Position numbers and translations under genes: made by a program. Shown here piece after piece: positions 38,190 to 46,161 of a stretch of DNA of 64,000 nucleotides (position 1 is the stretch's first letter; every line of letters begins with the position of its first letter). This stretch comes from Herbinix sp. (GTDB taxonomy: Bacteria; Bacillota; Clostridia; Lachnospirales; Lachnospiraceae): positions 124,001-188,000 of the forward strand of contig JAQZBN010000001.1 in NCBI GenBank assembly GCA_029238935.1, read 5' to 3'. The notes under the pieces are model-generated. The model ran no database searches and was not told the DNA's origin. It saw only the letters and a program-made list of their open reading frames with translations.

Positions 38190-38500
38190 AGTAATTCTCC
38201 TGTCATTTAAGTACGTTGTAATAATTTCGTAAGTATTTTGTAAAATTATTGTATTACATACATATTAAAATGTCAACCCATAATTTAATAATTATGTAAT
38301 ATTTAATTAATCATTTTGTAACATCTGGTAATATAGTATATATATGGAAGGTAAATTAGATTTTATTACCAGACTAATTACTATTCTATATTCTAACGCA
38401 TTCCATAAGAGTTTTTTCCTTCATATATAGGAGAATAGAAGATGCGACTACAACTATCTCATACCAATATACTTGATAATAAATTACACCAATAATTTCA
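38190..38500. other. Intergenic, promoter region only
   Basis: AT-rich spacer upstream of the peptidoglycan-binding gene. It holds a loose inverted repeat (CTGGTAAT near 38327 and ATTACCAG near 38367) but no gene that I can support. Confidence 0.5.
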
Positions 38501-38543
38501 CACAAAAAAAGAAGCCTCTTATAAAGCAGCCTCTTTTTTTGTG
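38501..38543 (-). terminator. Terminator after degV-type gene
   Basis: Outer arms CACAAAAAAAG and CTTTTTTTGTG are perfectly complementary and enclose a GC-richer inner stem. On the minus strand a run of seven T follows the stem. Confidence 0.7.
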
Positions 38544-38570
38544 TACGCTCCATCCTATCTCTATATCAAA

Positions 38571-39416
38571 TTATACCTTTTTTACATAAGTAATGACGCA
38601 GGCCCCTGGTCCTGCATGGGTTCCTACAACACATCCAACAGGATACATACCGTATTCTTTTATCTGGTATTGATTTTTTACTCTATCAATCAAGAGCTTA
38701 CATTTTTCATTTTCAGCAGTAAAACCAAATTTAACCGGATAATTGGTATCGATATCGCCCATCTCTGCAACTGAACTCAACATTTTCGCTAAGCCATTAT
38801 TCACTCCTCTGGCTTTTCCAACTACGCCGATCACACCATCTTGTAAGGTAATAACCGGTTTAAAATTCAGCAAAGATCCCAAGATTGCTGAAGATTTAGA
38901 TAATCGGCCACCCTTGTATAAAAACTCCAAGGTATCTACCATTGCAAGAAACACTATCTTATCCTTCAACTCCTCTACGGTATCTACAATTTCCTTTGCG
39001 GACTTTCCTTCGTCACGTATCTTTACAGCATGCTCTATTAAAATACGCATACCGGTGATGGTTGTTAAGCTATCAATGATATAAATATCAGAATACTCCA
39101 CCATTTCTTTTGCTATCATTGCGCTCTGTACGGTGCCGCTTAATTTACTGGAGATTAAAATGACAATTACACTGTCCTTTGCTTCCTTTGCTTCTGCAAA
39201 ATATTCCAGAAAATCATTCGGAGAAGGTTGCGATGTGGTTGGTAACTTTTCTGATTGAACCAACCTTTCATAAAAGCCCTCCATTGATATATCGATTCCT
39301 TCTCTATATTCCTTATCTCCAAAAAGCACTTTTAATGGGACAATCGTAAGATTTAGCTTACTGGCCTGTTCCTGATTAATATCTGATGTTGAGTCTGTAA
39401 TAATTCTAATTCCCAT
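38571..39416 (-). CDS. DegV-family fatty-acid-binding protein
   Basis: A 281-residue protein of the DegV/FakB fold. It begins IRIITDSTSDINQEQ and has TSQPSPNDFLEYF and the lid GRLSKSSAILGSLLNFKP. Family members hold one fatty acid and present it to the kinase FakA. ATG 39416 has AAAGGA upstream; an in-frame ATG at 39446 lies inside the preceding marR gene and lacks a site. It lies 13 bp after the MarR gene and is co-transcribed with it. Confidence 0.92.
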   Translation of the reverse strand: MGIRIITDSTSDINQEQASKLNLTIVPLKVLFGDKEYREGIDISMEGFYERLVQSEKLPTTSQPSPNDFLEYFAEAKEAKDSVIVILISSKLSGTVQSAMIAKEMVEYSDIYIIDSLTTITGMRILIEHAVKIRDEGKSAKEIVDTVEELKDKIVFLAMVDTLEFLYKGGRLSKSSAILGSLLNFKPVITLQDGVIGVVGKARGVNNGLAKMLSSVAEMGDIDTNYPVKFGFTAENEKCKLLIDRVKNQYQIKEYGMYPVGCVVGTHAGPGACVITYVKKV

Positions 39417-39429
39417 AGGTTTATCCTTT

Positions 39430-39855
39430 CTAAAGTAAGATGCCATCTACTATCTTATGAATCATATTTTCTAACAAGTTTACTTCTTCATCGGTGAATT
39501 CCTCTTTGATCTGCTCCATTAACCTAGTATGAAATGATGCATTGGCACCGTAATAATCCAAGAATTTATCAGTGATCTCAAGATGATATTCTCGTTTGTC
39601 CTGTTCAGAATTTATTTTTTTGATATATCCTTTTTTTATTAACTGATTTATTTTATAGGATGCATTCGGAAGCGATATATGGATATAGTCCGCGAATTCA
39701 CGAACAGTAGGCCTGTTGAGTAGATAGATTACTTCTGCTACATAAGACTCTGTGGCACTTAAACTCCCATCCTTCTGATTAACTTTTCCAAATAAATTTT
39801 TGCAATAGTTAACACGAAATTTAAGATATAGCTGTTCAAATTCCTTTTCTAACAC
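39430..39855 (-). CDS. MarR-family regulator
   Basis: A 141-residue winged-helix regulator (VREFADYIHISLPNASYKINQL; wing SEQDKREYHLEIT). The partner DegV gene is downstream in the same operon, which recalls FabT-type control of lipid genes, though the protein itself is not diagnosable as FabT. An inverted repeat with 12-bp arms lies just before the gene and is a likely operator. AGGAGG precedes ATG 39855. Confidence 0.88.
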   Translation of the reverse strand: MLEKEFEQLYLKFRVNYCKNLFGKVNQKDGSLSATESYVAEVIYLLNRPTVREFADYIHISLPNASYKINQLIKKGYIKKINSEQDKREYHLEITDKFLDYYGANASFHTRLMEQIKEEFTDEEVNLLENMIHKIVDGILL

Positions 39856-39868
39856 AGGATAACCTCCT

Positions 39869-39904
39869 ATAGTTAAAATAATTTAATTAAAATATTTTAA
39901 CTAT
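39869..39904 (-). promoter_or_regulatory. Inverted-repeat operator upstream of the MarR/DegV pair
   Basis: Exact 12-bp arms, ATAGTTAAAATA and TATTTTAACTAT, flank an AT-rich centre containing TTAATTAA. It lies 14 bp upstream of the start codon, between the RBS and promoter region. Confidence 0.7.
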
Positions 39905-40051
39905 TTTACCATTCCTATGATTATTTGTCAAGAAATCACATACAAAAAGTATACATTGATACCAGATATCTACTAAGCTTATATTGATTTGAAATTAACC
40001 ATATTACGATTTCTGCATAAGATAAAATGACTCTAACTTGTAGGTATCAAT

Positions 40052-40306
40052 ATGCTCTACGATTGGATTTATCAAACAAATATATCGAATGCAGAATATC
40101 GTATGTTTACTGAGGCCTCCCAGAATGTCGGATGTTGTCTCCGTCCTATAGCAATTGCAAGGCAAAACTTAAGCAGATACCGCTTCATGTGTATCTCCTC
40201 TGCAGATTCGAATGCTCCTGCTCACTTTTTGATTATAGAAGTGTACAACCCTAGAGAAGGTCCTGCCTATGTTACACAGAGATTGCCATTGAATATCGAT
40301 ATATAA
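40052..40306 (+). CDS. Small hypothetical protein (paralogue B)
   Basis: An 84-residue protein related to the product at 36999 (shared ARxN/H, YR(Y/F)xCI, IE(I/V)Y and P(R/L)xG positions). The ribosome site is weak (TAGGT), which lowers confidence in the start, but homology to its paralogue and the terminator after the gene support expression. It contains several Cys residues. Function unknown. Confidence 0.65.
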   Translation: MLYDWIYQTNISNAEYRMFTEASQNVGCCLRPIAIARQNLSRYRFMCISSADSNAPAHFLIIEVYNPREGPAYVTQRLPLNIDI

Positions 40307-40347
40307 AAACTTCATCTATCGAAAATTCATAATAGTAAAACAACAGT

Positions 40348-40389
40348 AAGCTGGTTCTCATTTTTATCTTCCGGGAACCGGCTTTTTTC
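40348..40389 (+). terminator. Terminator after paralogue B
   Basis: Stem AAGCTGGTTC with GAACCGGCTT (one G.U pair), followed by six T residues. Confidence 0.88.
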
Positions 40390-40487
40390 TGTTTTCCACT
40401 CTGTGACTTAATCACATAGATACATGTAAATATATCTATGAAGCTGCATATCATACACTATAAACAAAACTTAATGGAGGATTATAT

Positions 40488-40706
40488 ATGAATATGAATG
40501 ATTTATCAGCAACCTCATACTGTAATAACAAAAAATGCGATAGCGGCTTTAGTCCTATCCTATTAATACTTTTACTAACCATGTGTGGTGGAGATAATGG
40601 AATGTTTCATGGCTTTGGAGGAGGTAACGGTCGCGGTTGCAATGGTGGTCTTGATGGTATTTTACCTCTCCTTTTAATTCTTTCGTTATGCAATGGTTCC
40701 TTCTAG
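40488..40706 (+). CDS. Small Gly/Cys-rich hydrophobic protein
   Basis: A 72-residue protein with two Leu/Ile-rich stretches (ILLILLLTM and ILPLLLILSL) around a Gly/Asn-rich centre (FHGFGGGNGRGCNGG) and five cysteines. GGAGG lies 8 nt before ATG 40488 and a hairpin follows. The layout resembles tiny spore- or envelope-associated proteins of Firmicutes. No family assigned. Confidence 0.65.
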   Translation: MNMNDLSATSYCNNKKCDSGFSPILLILLLTMCGGDNGMFHGFGGGNGRGCNGGLDGILPLLLILSLCNGSF

Positions 40707-40777
40707 TTCACAATCATGACTACAGTTAAGCTGCAGCAACTAATTAAATCTTTATCGCTATATAAAATAGAGCTAGT

Positions 40778-40812
40778 TGGGTTGTGTCTGCTACAAAACA
40801 CAGCCCACCTCT
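40778..40812 (+). terminator. Probable terminator after the Gly/Cys-rich gene
   Basis: Stem GGGTTGTGT with ACACAGCCC (one G.U pair) and the tail TCTCTTATT. It lies 72 bp past the stop. Confidence 0.55.
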
Positions 40813-40961
40813 CTTATTACATAATCAGTTCAATAATCATTTATAACAAATTACAACTAAGCAATGACGCTAACATCCTTCTGTTCTTCCATCGTTTATC
40901 AATTGGTGTTTTTTCTCAGATATCGTTATACATTACAAACATTTCTACATAACAAATAAAA

Positions 40962-41118
40962 TTACATTACAACTAAATTTACATTACAACTAAACTTACA
41001 TTACAACTAAACCTAACATTACAACTAAACTTAACATTACAACTAAACTTACATTACAACCTAAACTTACATTACAAACTAAACTTACATTACAAACTAA
41101 ACCTACCTTACAAACTTT
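40962..41118 (+). repeat. 17-18-bp minisatellite, about nine units
   Basis: Units of TTACATTACAACTAAAC and close variants (single-base insertions and C/T changes) run head to tail between the previous hairpin and the ccdA-type promoter region. No ORF crosses it with support. Confidence 0.9.
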
Positions 41119-41235
41119 TAATATTTCATTTCATTTTTCATATACTCAAATATAAGAATAATTCCTAATTATATGTTTCGAAGCTTGTGTTATGATAAAC
41201 TATCATGCTAAAATAAAGATAGAAAGGAGATGTTT

Positions 41236-42585
41236 ATGTTAGAAGGACTTGTATCAACGAATAGTATCAGCTTTATTTTAGTTTTCCTGGAAGGTTTGTT
41301 ATCCTTCTTCTCCCCTTGTGTCATCCCCTTAATTCCAATCTATATGAGCTATTTAGCCGGCAGTGCAAAATCAGTTAGCGAAGACGGGACCATCAAGTAT
41401 CAGCGTAAGAAGGTATTTCTTCACACCATATTTTTTGTATTTGGCATTTCCTCTGCCTTTTTTCTCTTGGGTTATTCTATTACATCCCTAGGATCTTTCT
41501 TTCAAGAAAATCAATTACTATTTACCCGAGTTGGAGGAATCCTAATCATAGGTCTTGGTTTGATTCAGACAGGTTTTTTAGAGATAAAGTTCTTACAGAG
41601 GGAGCGGAAATTCCACCTATCCCTAGGAGATCGCGAGATGAATCCTTTATTAGCATTCCTTATGGGCTTCACCTTCAGCTTTGCCTGGACTCCTTGCGTA
41701 GGTCCTGCACTATCTTCCGTCATTATACTTGCTGCCAATGCTCAGAATACAGCTCTTAGTAACCTGTTGATCTTATTATATTCGGCAGGCTTTGTAATCC
41801 CCTTTTTACTCCTTGGTTTATTTACTACCCAGGTTTTAAACTTTTTAAAAGCCCATCAGAAATTGTTAAAATATACAGTGAAGATCGGTGGTGTTATATT
41901 AATTATCATTGGTATCATGACCTTTACCGGCTGGATGAACGGAATATCAAAATATTTAAATACCTATCAACCTCCAGAAATAAATAGTGGTTCCAATGTA
42001 TCAGAAAATGACAGCAGTCAAACAAATGAGAATTCCGGAGAGATTAATCTGACCCCGAATACTTCTTCCGATGACACCGCAGCAACTCCTTCTCCCGCAG
42101 AAGATACTTCTGACCAAGGGAAAAAAGCTCCGATTCCTGCATTTGATTTTACCTTAGTGGACCAATATGGCAATGAACATACTCTATCCGATTACAAAGG
42201 TAAGATTGTATTTTTAAACTTCTGGGCAACCTGGTGTCCTCCTTGCCGCGAGGAGATGCCGGACATTGAAGCTCTTTATAATGAATTCAATCAAAATCAG
42301 GACGATGTCATCATCTTAGGTGTGGCAAATCCCAGCAGTGATGAGTATCCACAAAACCAGGATGAAGACAAAGACACCATCATAAAGTTTCTCGAGGATA
42401 ATGACTATACCTTCCCTGTCGTATTTGATGAGACCGGTGAACTTTTAGAATCCTATTATATTCGTTCTTTTCCTACTACTTTTATGATTGACATGGAGGG
42501 CAATATCTTTGGTTATGCTCCTTCAATGCTGACCAAGGATATGATGTTAAATGCCATAGAGCAGACAAGAAAATCAACCGAATAA
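41236..42585 (+). CDS. CcdA-TlpA fusion, membrane thiol-disulfide relay
   Basis: A 449-residue fusion. Residues 5-235 form a six-helix CcdA domain with the redox cysteines Cys28 (FFSPCVIP) and Cys154 (WTPCVGP). A Ser/Asn/Thr-rich linker (about 248-296) leads to an extracytoplasmic TlpA/ResA-type thioredoxin domain with C334-PP-C337 (WATWCPPCRE). Electrons would pass from cytoplasmic thioredoxin through the membrane part to the outer domain. In a bacterium without c-type cytochrome genes nearby, the target may be secreted or spore proteins (inference). AAAGGAG precedes ATG 41236. Confidence 0.95.
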   Translation: MLEGLVSTNSISFILVFLEGLLSFFSPCVIPLIPIYMSYLAGSAKSVSEDGTIKYQRKKVFLHTIFFVFGISSAFFLLGYSITSLGSFFQENQLLFTRVGGILIIGLGLIQTGFLEIKFLQRERKFHLSLGDREMNPLLAFLMGFTFSFAWTPCVGPALSSVIILAANAQNTALSNLLILLYSAGFVIPFLLLGLFTTQVLNFLKAHQKLLKYTVKIGGVILIIIGIMTFTGWMNGISKYLNTYQPPEINSGSNVSENDSSQTNENSGEINLTPNTSSDDTAATPSPAEDTSDQGKKAPIPAFDFTLVDQYGNEHTLSDYKGKIVFLNFWATWCPPCREEMPDIEALYNEFNQNQDDVIILGVANPSSDEYPQNQDEDKDTIIKFLEDNDYTFPVVFDETGELLESYYIRSFPTTFMIDMEGNIFGYAPSMLTKDMMLNAIEQTRKSTE

Positions 42586-42811
42586 TATTGCCCAATTAGT
42601 AGATAATAGAATAGCAGACACTCTACAGTATAAAAATAAATATTTCTACTGTAGAAGTATCTGCCGGATTTTTGAGCTCGAACAGGTTCGTATTCCGTTG
42701 CTTTACTTCATAAATTAATATAAGGTAACGTATCATTAGTAGCATTCATATACTTTAGTGAAGCATTTTTTACAGAAAATGTTCAATCTGGGGTAAAAAT
42801 TACATTGACCC

Positions 42812-42840
42812 TTTACAGCAAAAAAAACATGTGTTACAAT
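42812..42840 (+). promoter_or_regulatory. Promoter for the leader of the MutS2-like gene
   Basis: TTTACA, 17-bp spacer, TACAAT. The predicted start near 42847 would give a leader of about 490 nt before the coding region at 43340. Confidence 0.7.
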
Positions 42841-42885
42841 GCTGATAAATAATTAGTTTTGTAATTAACGGAAAGGATGGTTTTG

Positions 42886-42924
42886 ATGTCGGTATTATTT
42901 GTAAGTGAGGTATGTGCTAACTAG
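42886..42924 (+). CDS. Candidate 12-codon leader peptide
   Basis: ATG 42886 encodes MSVLFVSEVCAN and stops at TAG 42922. AAAGGATG lies 7 nt before the ATG, a better site than many full genes here have. The last codons and the stop are in a small hairpin (GTGCT-AACT-AGCAC, 42914-42927), so a stalled ribosome would change RNA folding. It lies about 30 nt after the predicted transcription start and 150 nt before the terminator at 43074. Confidence 0.6.
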   Translation: MSVLFVSEVCAN

Positions 42925-42941
42925 CACTTAATTGAACATTG

Positions 42942-42985
42942 AGCAAGAGCTTTTTTTGTTGTACCAAAAATTAACCACTCTTGCT
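42942..42985 (+). promoter_or_regulatory. Leader hairpin after the leader peptide
   Basis: AGCAAGAG (42942-42949) pairs with CTCTTGCT (42978-42985) around a U-rich loop. It could be one of the alternative structures of an attenuator. Confidence 0.45.
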
Positions 42986-43073
42986 GTCTACCTTTACAGT
43001 AATACTCATCATAAGTCTTTTTATTAAGCAATTGAATTCATTGGTTGATTCACTTGTCATAAATAATAATTAG

Positions 43074-43105
43074 GCATAATAGGTATCACCTGTTATGCTT
43101 TTTTT
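43074..43105 (+). terminator. Intrinsic terminator within the leader (attenuator)
   Basis: GCATAATAGGT pairs with ACCTGTTATGC (one G.U), 3-nt loop, followed by seven T. No gene other than the 12-codon ORF lies between this and the upstream promoter, and the MutS2-like gene starts 235 bp later. It therefore must be read through for expression from this promoter. Confidence 0.85.
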
Positions 43106-43182
43106 ATGCTTGATTTGTGTTTATCATCCGGTCCAGTTAGTTGGCATTATTTTGCCTGCTCTATTCATTGAATGACTTATTA

Positions 43183-43234
43183 TGCCCACAGGGAGTATTC
43201 GATACCAGGTATTGGTAGATACATTCTGTGGGCA
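43183..43234 (+). promoter_or_regulatory. Large hairpin between attenuator and MutS2-like gene
   Basis: TGCCCACAG pairs with CTGTGGGCA, and the arms continue imperfectly inward (GATACC with GGTAGATAC). A smaller stem, GCCTGC/GCAGGC (43293-43314), lies just before the ribosome site. Confidence 0.5.
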
Positions 43235-43339
43235 TTATTATGATCTGAAGTGAATAAAGCGATTCGTCTTATTATTCACATGCAAATTTTGTGCCTGCCC
43301 TTAAGATTGCAGGCTGTGAAGAAAGGCTTGGTAATATAA

Positions 43340-45271
43340 ATGAATAAATCAATGAATACTTTGGAATTTGACCATATAAGAAATATGTTAAAAGATACTG
43401 CATGCTCTGAGGAAGCAAAGCAAAAACTGCTTGAGCTTAGCCCCTTTTTAAGCCTACGAGAGGTTATTACAAGAATTATCGAAACAACACAAGCCCGTAA
43501 GGTACTCGATAGTCTTGGAATGCCACCTATTCCAGCCATGAAGGAACTTGCTAAAATACTAGAACTGGCAGAAAAGGACGCCATGTTAATACCGGAGCAG
43601 CTTACCCAAGTAGGCCAGTTTATAGCCTCATGCAACCGCATGAAATCCTATCTTAAGAGAGCTGAGTTCCTTGGGGTGGATATTGCATATTACGGGGATG
43701 CATTTCAGGATCTGTCAGGCTTACAAAATGAAATCAATCAGGCTATCCGCAACAACGAGGTAGATGATCTTGCTACCGGAGAATTGAAAGATATCCGCAG
43801 AAAAATAGAAATTATAAATAATGATATAAAAATAAAACTTGAAAACCTTCTTCGAAGTAAAAAAGATTGGTTTACGGATGGATATGTCTCAAAACGAAAT
43901 GGACATTACGTTCTTCCTGTAAAGAAGGAGTATAAGAATCAGATCAGCGGATCCGTACTTGATATTTCCTCCACCGGCTCCACTTATTTCATGGAGCCCA
44001 CTGTTGTAATGAAGTTAGAGGAAGAATTGTCCTATCTTCATATCGCTGAAGATAATGAAATCCGTAAGATCCTCTATACGTTAACAGCCAGAGTTGCAGA
44101 ATTAGCTATGACCATACGTGTGAACGCTGAAACCATGGTAGCTCTTGATATTATCTTCGCCAAGGGTAAATTAAGCTCCGATATGAAAGCTGTAGCACCT
44201 GTTATGAATAAGGAACGATTGATCCGTATAAAGCAAGGACGGCACCCGCTATTGAACCGAGAAGAATGTGTTCCCTTGGACTTTTCCATCGGCAACAATA
44301 CCCAAGGAATTATTATCACCGGTCCAAATACCGGAGGAAAAACAGTAGCCTTAAAGACAGTAGGACTTCTTCAAATTATGGCGCAAAGCGGACTTCATGT
44401 TCCCTGTGAAGAAGCAGAATTTTGTATGAATAACTCCGTTCTGTGTGATATCGGAGATGGTCAGAGCATTACTGAGAACTTATCCACCTTCTCTTCCCAT
44501 ATCTCAAACATTATCCACATTCTTGGCCATTCTGACCGGGATAGTTTGATTTTGTTGGATGAACTTGGTTCTGGTACTGATCCTGCTGAAGGAATGGGGA
44601 TTGCAATCGCTATTTTAGAAGAACTAAAACAAAAGGGTTGTCTCTTCGTTGCAACAACGCATTACCCTGAGATTAAAGAATATGCCGCTCAAACAGAAGG
44701 TCTGATGAATGCAAAGATGGCCTTTGACCGTGAAAGCCTACGACCCTTGTATAAACTGGAGATTGGTGAAGCCGGTGAATCCTGTGCTCTCTATATTGCA
44801 AAACGTCTGGGTCTTCCAAAGCGAATGCTTGAAAGAGCATATCAAGAGGCTTATGGAAAAGTACCGATTGAGAAGAAACCAACCATCGATGATACTTTCC
44901 TTATGAATGCCTCTGATAATGACTTTAAGGTGACAGCACCGGCGATTACAAAAGATATCAAAATCAAAACTCCCAGTGAAAGAAGCATGCGATTTAATAT
45001 CGGTGACAGCGTTGTTGTATATCCACAGAAAAAGATAGGAATTGTATTTCGTACTGCAAATGATAAAGGTGAAGTTGGCGTGCAAATACAAAAGTCAAAA
45101 CAGTTGGTAAGTCATAAACGTCTTCAACTAAAAGCGCCAGCCAGCGAACTCTATCCTGAGGATTACGACTTTTCCATCATCTTTGATACCGTAGCAAACC
45201 GTAAAGCAAGACACAAGATGACTAAGCGATATCAGCCTGATCTGGAAATTGCATATGAGAAGGAAGTATAA
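43340..45271 (+). CDS. MutS2-like ATPase without Smr domain
   Basis: A 643-residue MutS-family ATPase. The core has the MutS2 lever and clamp region, Walker A G328-PNTGGKT, the ABC-like signature region ITENLSTFSSH, and Walker B LILLDE with Asp407-Glu408, then GSGTDPAEG. The C-terminal tail has a KOW-like segment (FNIGDSVVVYPQKKIGIVF). The Smr nuclease domain that ends canonical MutS2 (about 785 residues) is absent. Bacillus MutS2 splits collided ribosomes, so a ribosome-directed role is plausible here. GAAAGG lies 14 nt before ATG 43340; ATG 43352 is an alternative. The attenuator leader upstream suggests induction when translation is disturbed. Confidence 0.88.
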   Translation: MNKSMNTLEFDHIRNMLKDTACSEEAKQKLLELSPFLSLREVITRIIETTQARKVLDSLGMPPIPAMKELAKILELAEKDAMLIPEQLTQVGQFIASCNRMKSYLKRAEFLGVDIAYYGDAFQDLSGLQNEINQAIRNNEVDDLATGELKDIRRKIEIINNDIKIKLENLLRSKKDWFTDGYVSKRNGHYVLPVKKEYKNQISGSVLDISSTGSTYFMEPTVVMKLEEELSYLHIAEDNEIRKILYTLTARVAELAMTIRVNAETMVALDIIFAKGKLSSDMKAVAPVMNKERLIRIKQGRHPLLNREECVPLDFSIGNNTQGIIITGPNTGGKTVALKTVGLLQIMAQSGLHVPCEEAEFCMNNSVLCDIGDGQSITENLSTFSSHISNIIHILGHSDRDSLILLDELGSGTDPAEGMGIAIAILEELKQKGCLFVATTHYPEIKEYAAQTEGLMNAKMAFDRESLRPLYKLEIGEAGESCALYIAKRLGLPKRMLERAYQEAYGKVPIEKKPTIDDTFLMNASDNDFKVTAPAITKDIKIKTPSERSMRFNIGDSVVVYPQKKIGIVFRTANDKGEVGVQIQKSKQLVSHKRLQLKAPASELYPEDYDFSIIFDTVANRKARHKMTKRYQPDLEIAYEKEV

Positions 45272-45358
45272 AGACCAATTTCAATAATAGATCAGATCCT
45301 ACTATAATCTTATACAATGTCGGGTTACACCAACATGATATAATCTCCACCCATAGGA

Positions 45359-45379
45359 TTGCGCCTATGCTAGGCGCAA
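45359..45379. other. Perfect short hairpin
   Basis: TTGCGCCTA and TAGGCGCAA, 3-nt loop. It is GC-richer than its surroundings and lies between two convergent genes. It lacks a T run on either strand but may end MutS2-like transcripts together with the next hairpin. Confidence 0.5.
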
Positions 45380-45381
45380 CT

Positions 45382-45421
45382 AAAAAAACAAGAGTGTGAG
45401 GATTAAACTTCACACTCTTGT
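45382..45421 (-). terminator. Terminator of the thioesterase gene
   Basis: Perfect 12-bp stem, ACAAGAGTGTGA with TCACACTCTTGT, overlapping the stop codon of the gene, then seven T on the minus strand. Confidence 0.92.
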
Positions 45422-45843
45422 TCCATTCTGTAGGCAAATGTTTCATAGATTTCTTTATAACTTTTCTTTAAGCTAAGGGGCTTAAATTCCTTTGTTACAA
45501 AGCAATGCTTTGTTTCTCCGGTAGCCCTTACTTTACCTGTCTTATGGTCTATGACACGATACAATATTGTCATTTTGATTCCATTAAACTCTACGATCCT
45601 TGTTTGAATTTCAACTTGTTCATTAAATCGAACGGAAGCTTTGTATTCACAGGCCGCTCCCAGTACAGGGATCATAATACCCAGTTCTTCCATTTTGTCG
45701 TAAGGCAATCCGATCTGTTCTAAGTAATAGATCCTGGCCTCTTCAAACCATCTGATATAATTAGAATGATGTACCACAGCCATCTGATCTGTCTCATAAT
45801 ATTGAGCTTGTCTAATATATGGGTTTATTTCTTGCTTCATCAT
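45403..45843 (-). CDS. Acyl-CoA thioesterase (YbgC/4HBT family)
   Basis: A 146-residue hot-dog-fold enzyme. The family helix and active-site stretch YYETDQMAVVHHSNYIRWFE contains the Asp and the His-Xaa-Asn typical of YbgC-type thioesterases. It hydrolyses acyl-CoA or related thioesters in the cytoplasm. AGAAGG precedes the ATG pair at 45843 and 45840; either may be used. A strong terminator ends the gene. Confidence 0.93.
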   Translation of the reverse strand: MMKQEINPYIRQAQYYETDQMAVVHHSNYIRWFEEARIYYLEQIGLPYDKMEELGIMIPVLGAACEYKASVRFNEQVEIQTRIVEFNGIKMTILYRVIDHKTGKVRATGETKHCFVTKEFKPLSLKKSYKEIYETFAYRMEQECEV

Positions 45844-45888
45844 TTGAACCTTCTTTCATTTTCTTCACTACTTTTATTATCTTCTTGA

Positions 45889-46135
45889 TTTTATATATTC
45901 TTCTTTTTATATATTCATCTTTTTATATATTGATGTTTATATATATTCTTCTTTTTATATATTCTAGCTTTTTTATATTCTAGCCTTTTATAATGTACCC
46001 ATAACTGTGGACACATTATTTAGTGGAGACCTATCTTTCAGACATCCTTACTAAATAGATCCATAATTATGGACACTGTGCATTTTTATATTCTAGCTTT
46101 TTTATATTCTAGCTTTTTTATATTCTTGCTTTTTG
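45889..46135. repeat. AT-rich about 15-bp repeats interrupted by a 90-bp insert
   Basis: Units such as TTTTATATATTCTTCT and TTTTTATATTCTAGCT run from 45889 to 45992 and resume at 46084-46135. The segment between contains two copies of CCATAAYTRTGGACAC (45999-46013 and 46061-46075) and an internal pair TATTTAGT/ACTAAATA. It looks like a small insertion, possibly a mobile-element relic. Confidence 0.7.
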
Positions 46136-46161
46136 CTTTTAGTTTTAAGTGTTTACAGTCT

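Noticed and set aside
40716..40952. 78-codon plus-strand ORF after the Gly/Cys-rich gene
   Set aside because: It runs through a probable terminator hairpin and lacks a ribosome site.
40962..41118. CRISPR-like array
   Set aside because: Repeats are only 17-18 bp, directly adjacent without unique spacers, and no cas genes are present.
45359..45379. Intrinsic terminator for the MutS2-like gene
   Set aside because: The stem is strong but there is no U tract on the plus strand, so it is listed as a hairpin only.
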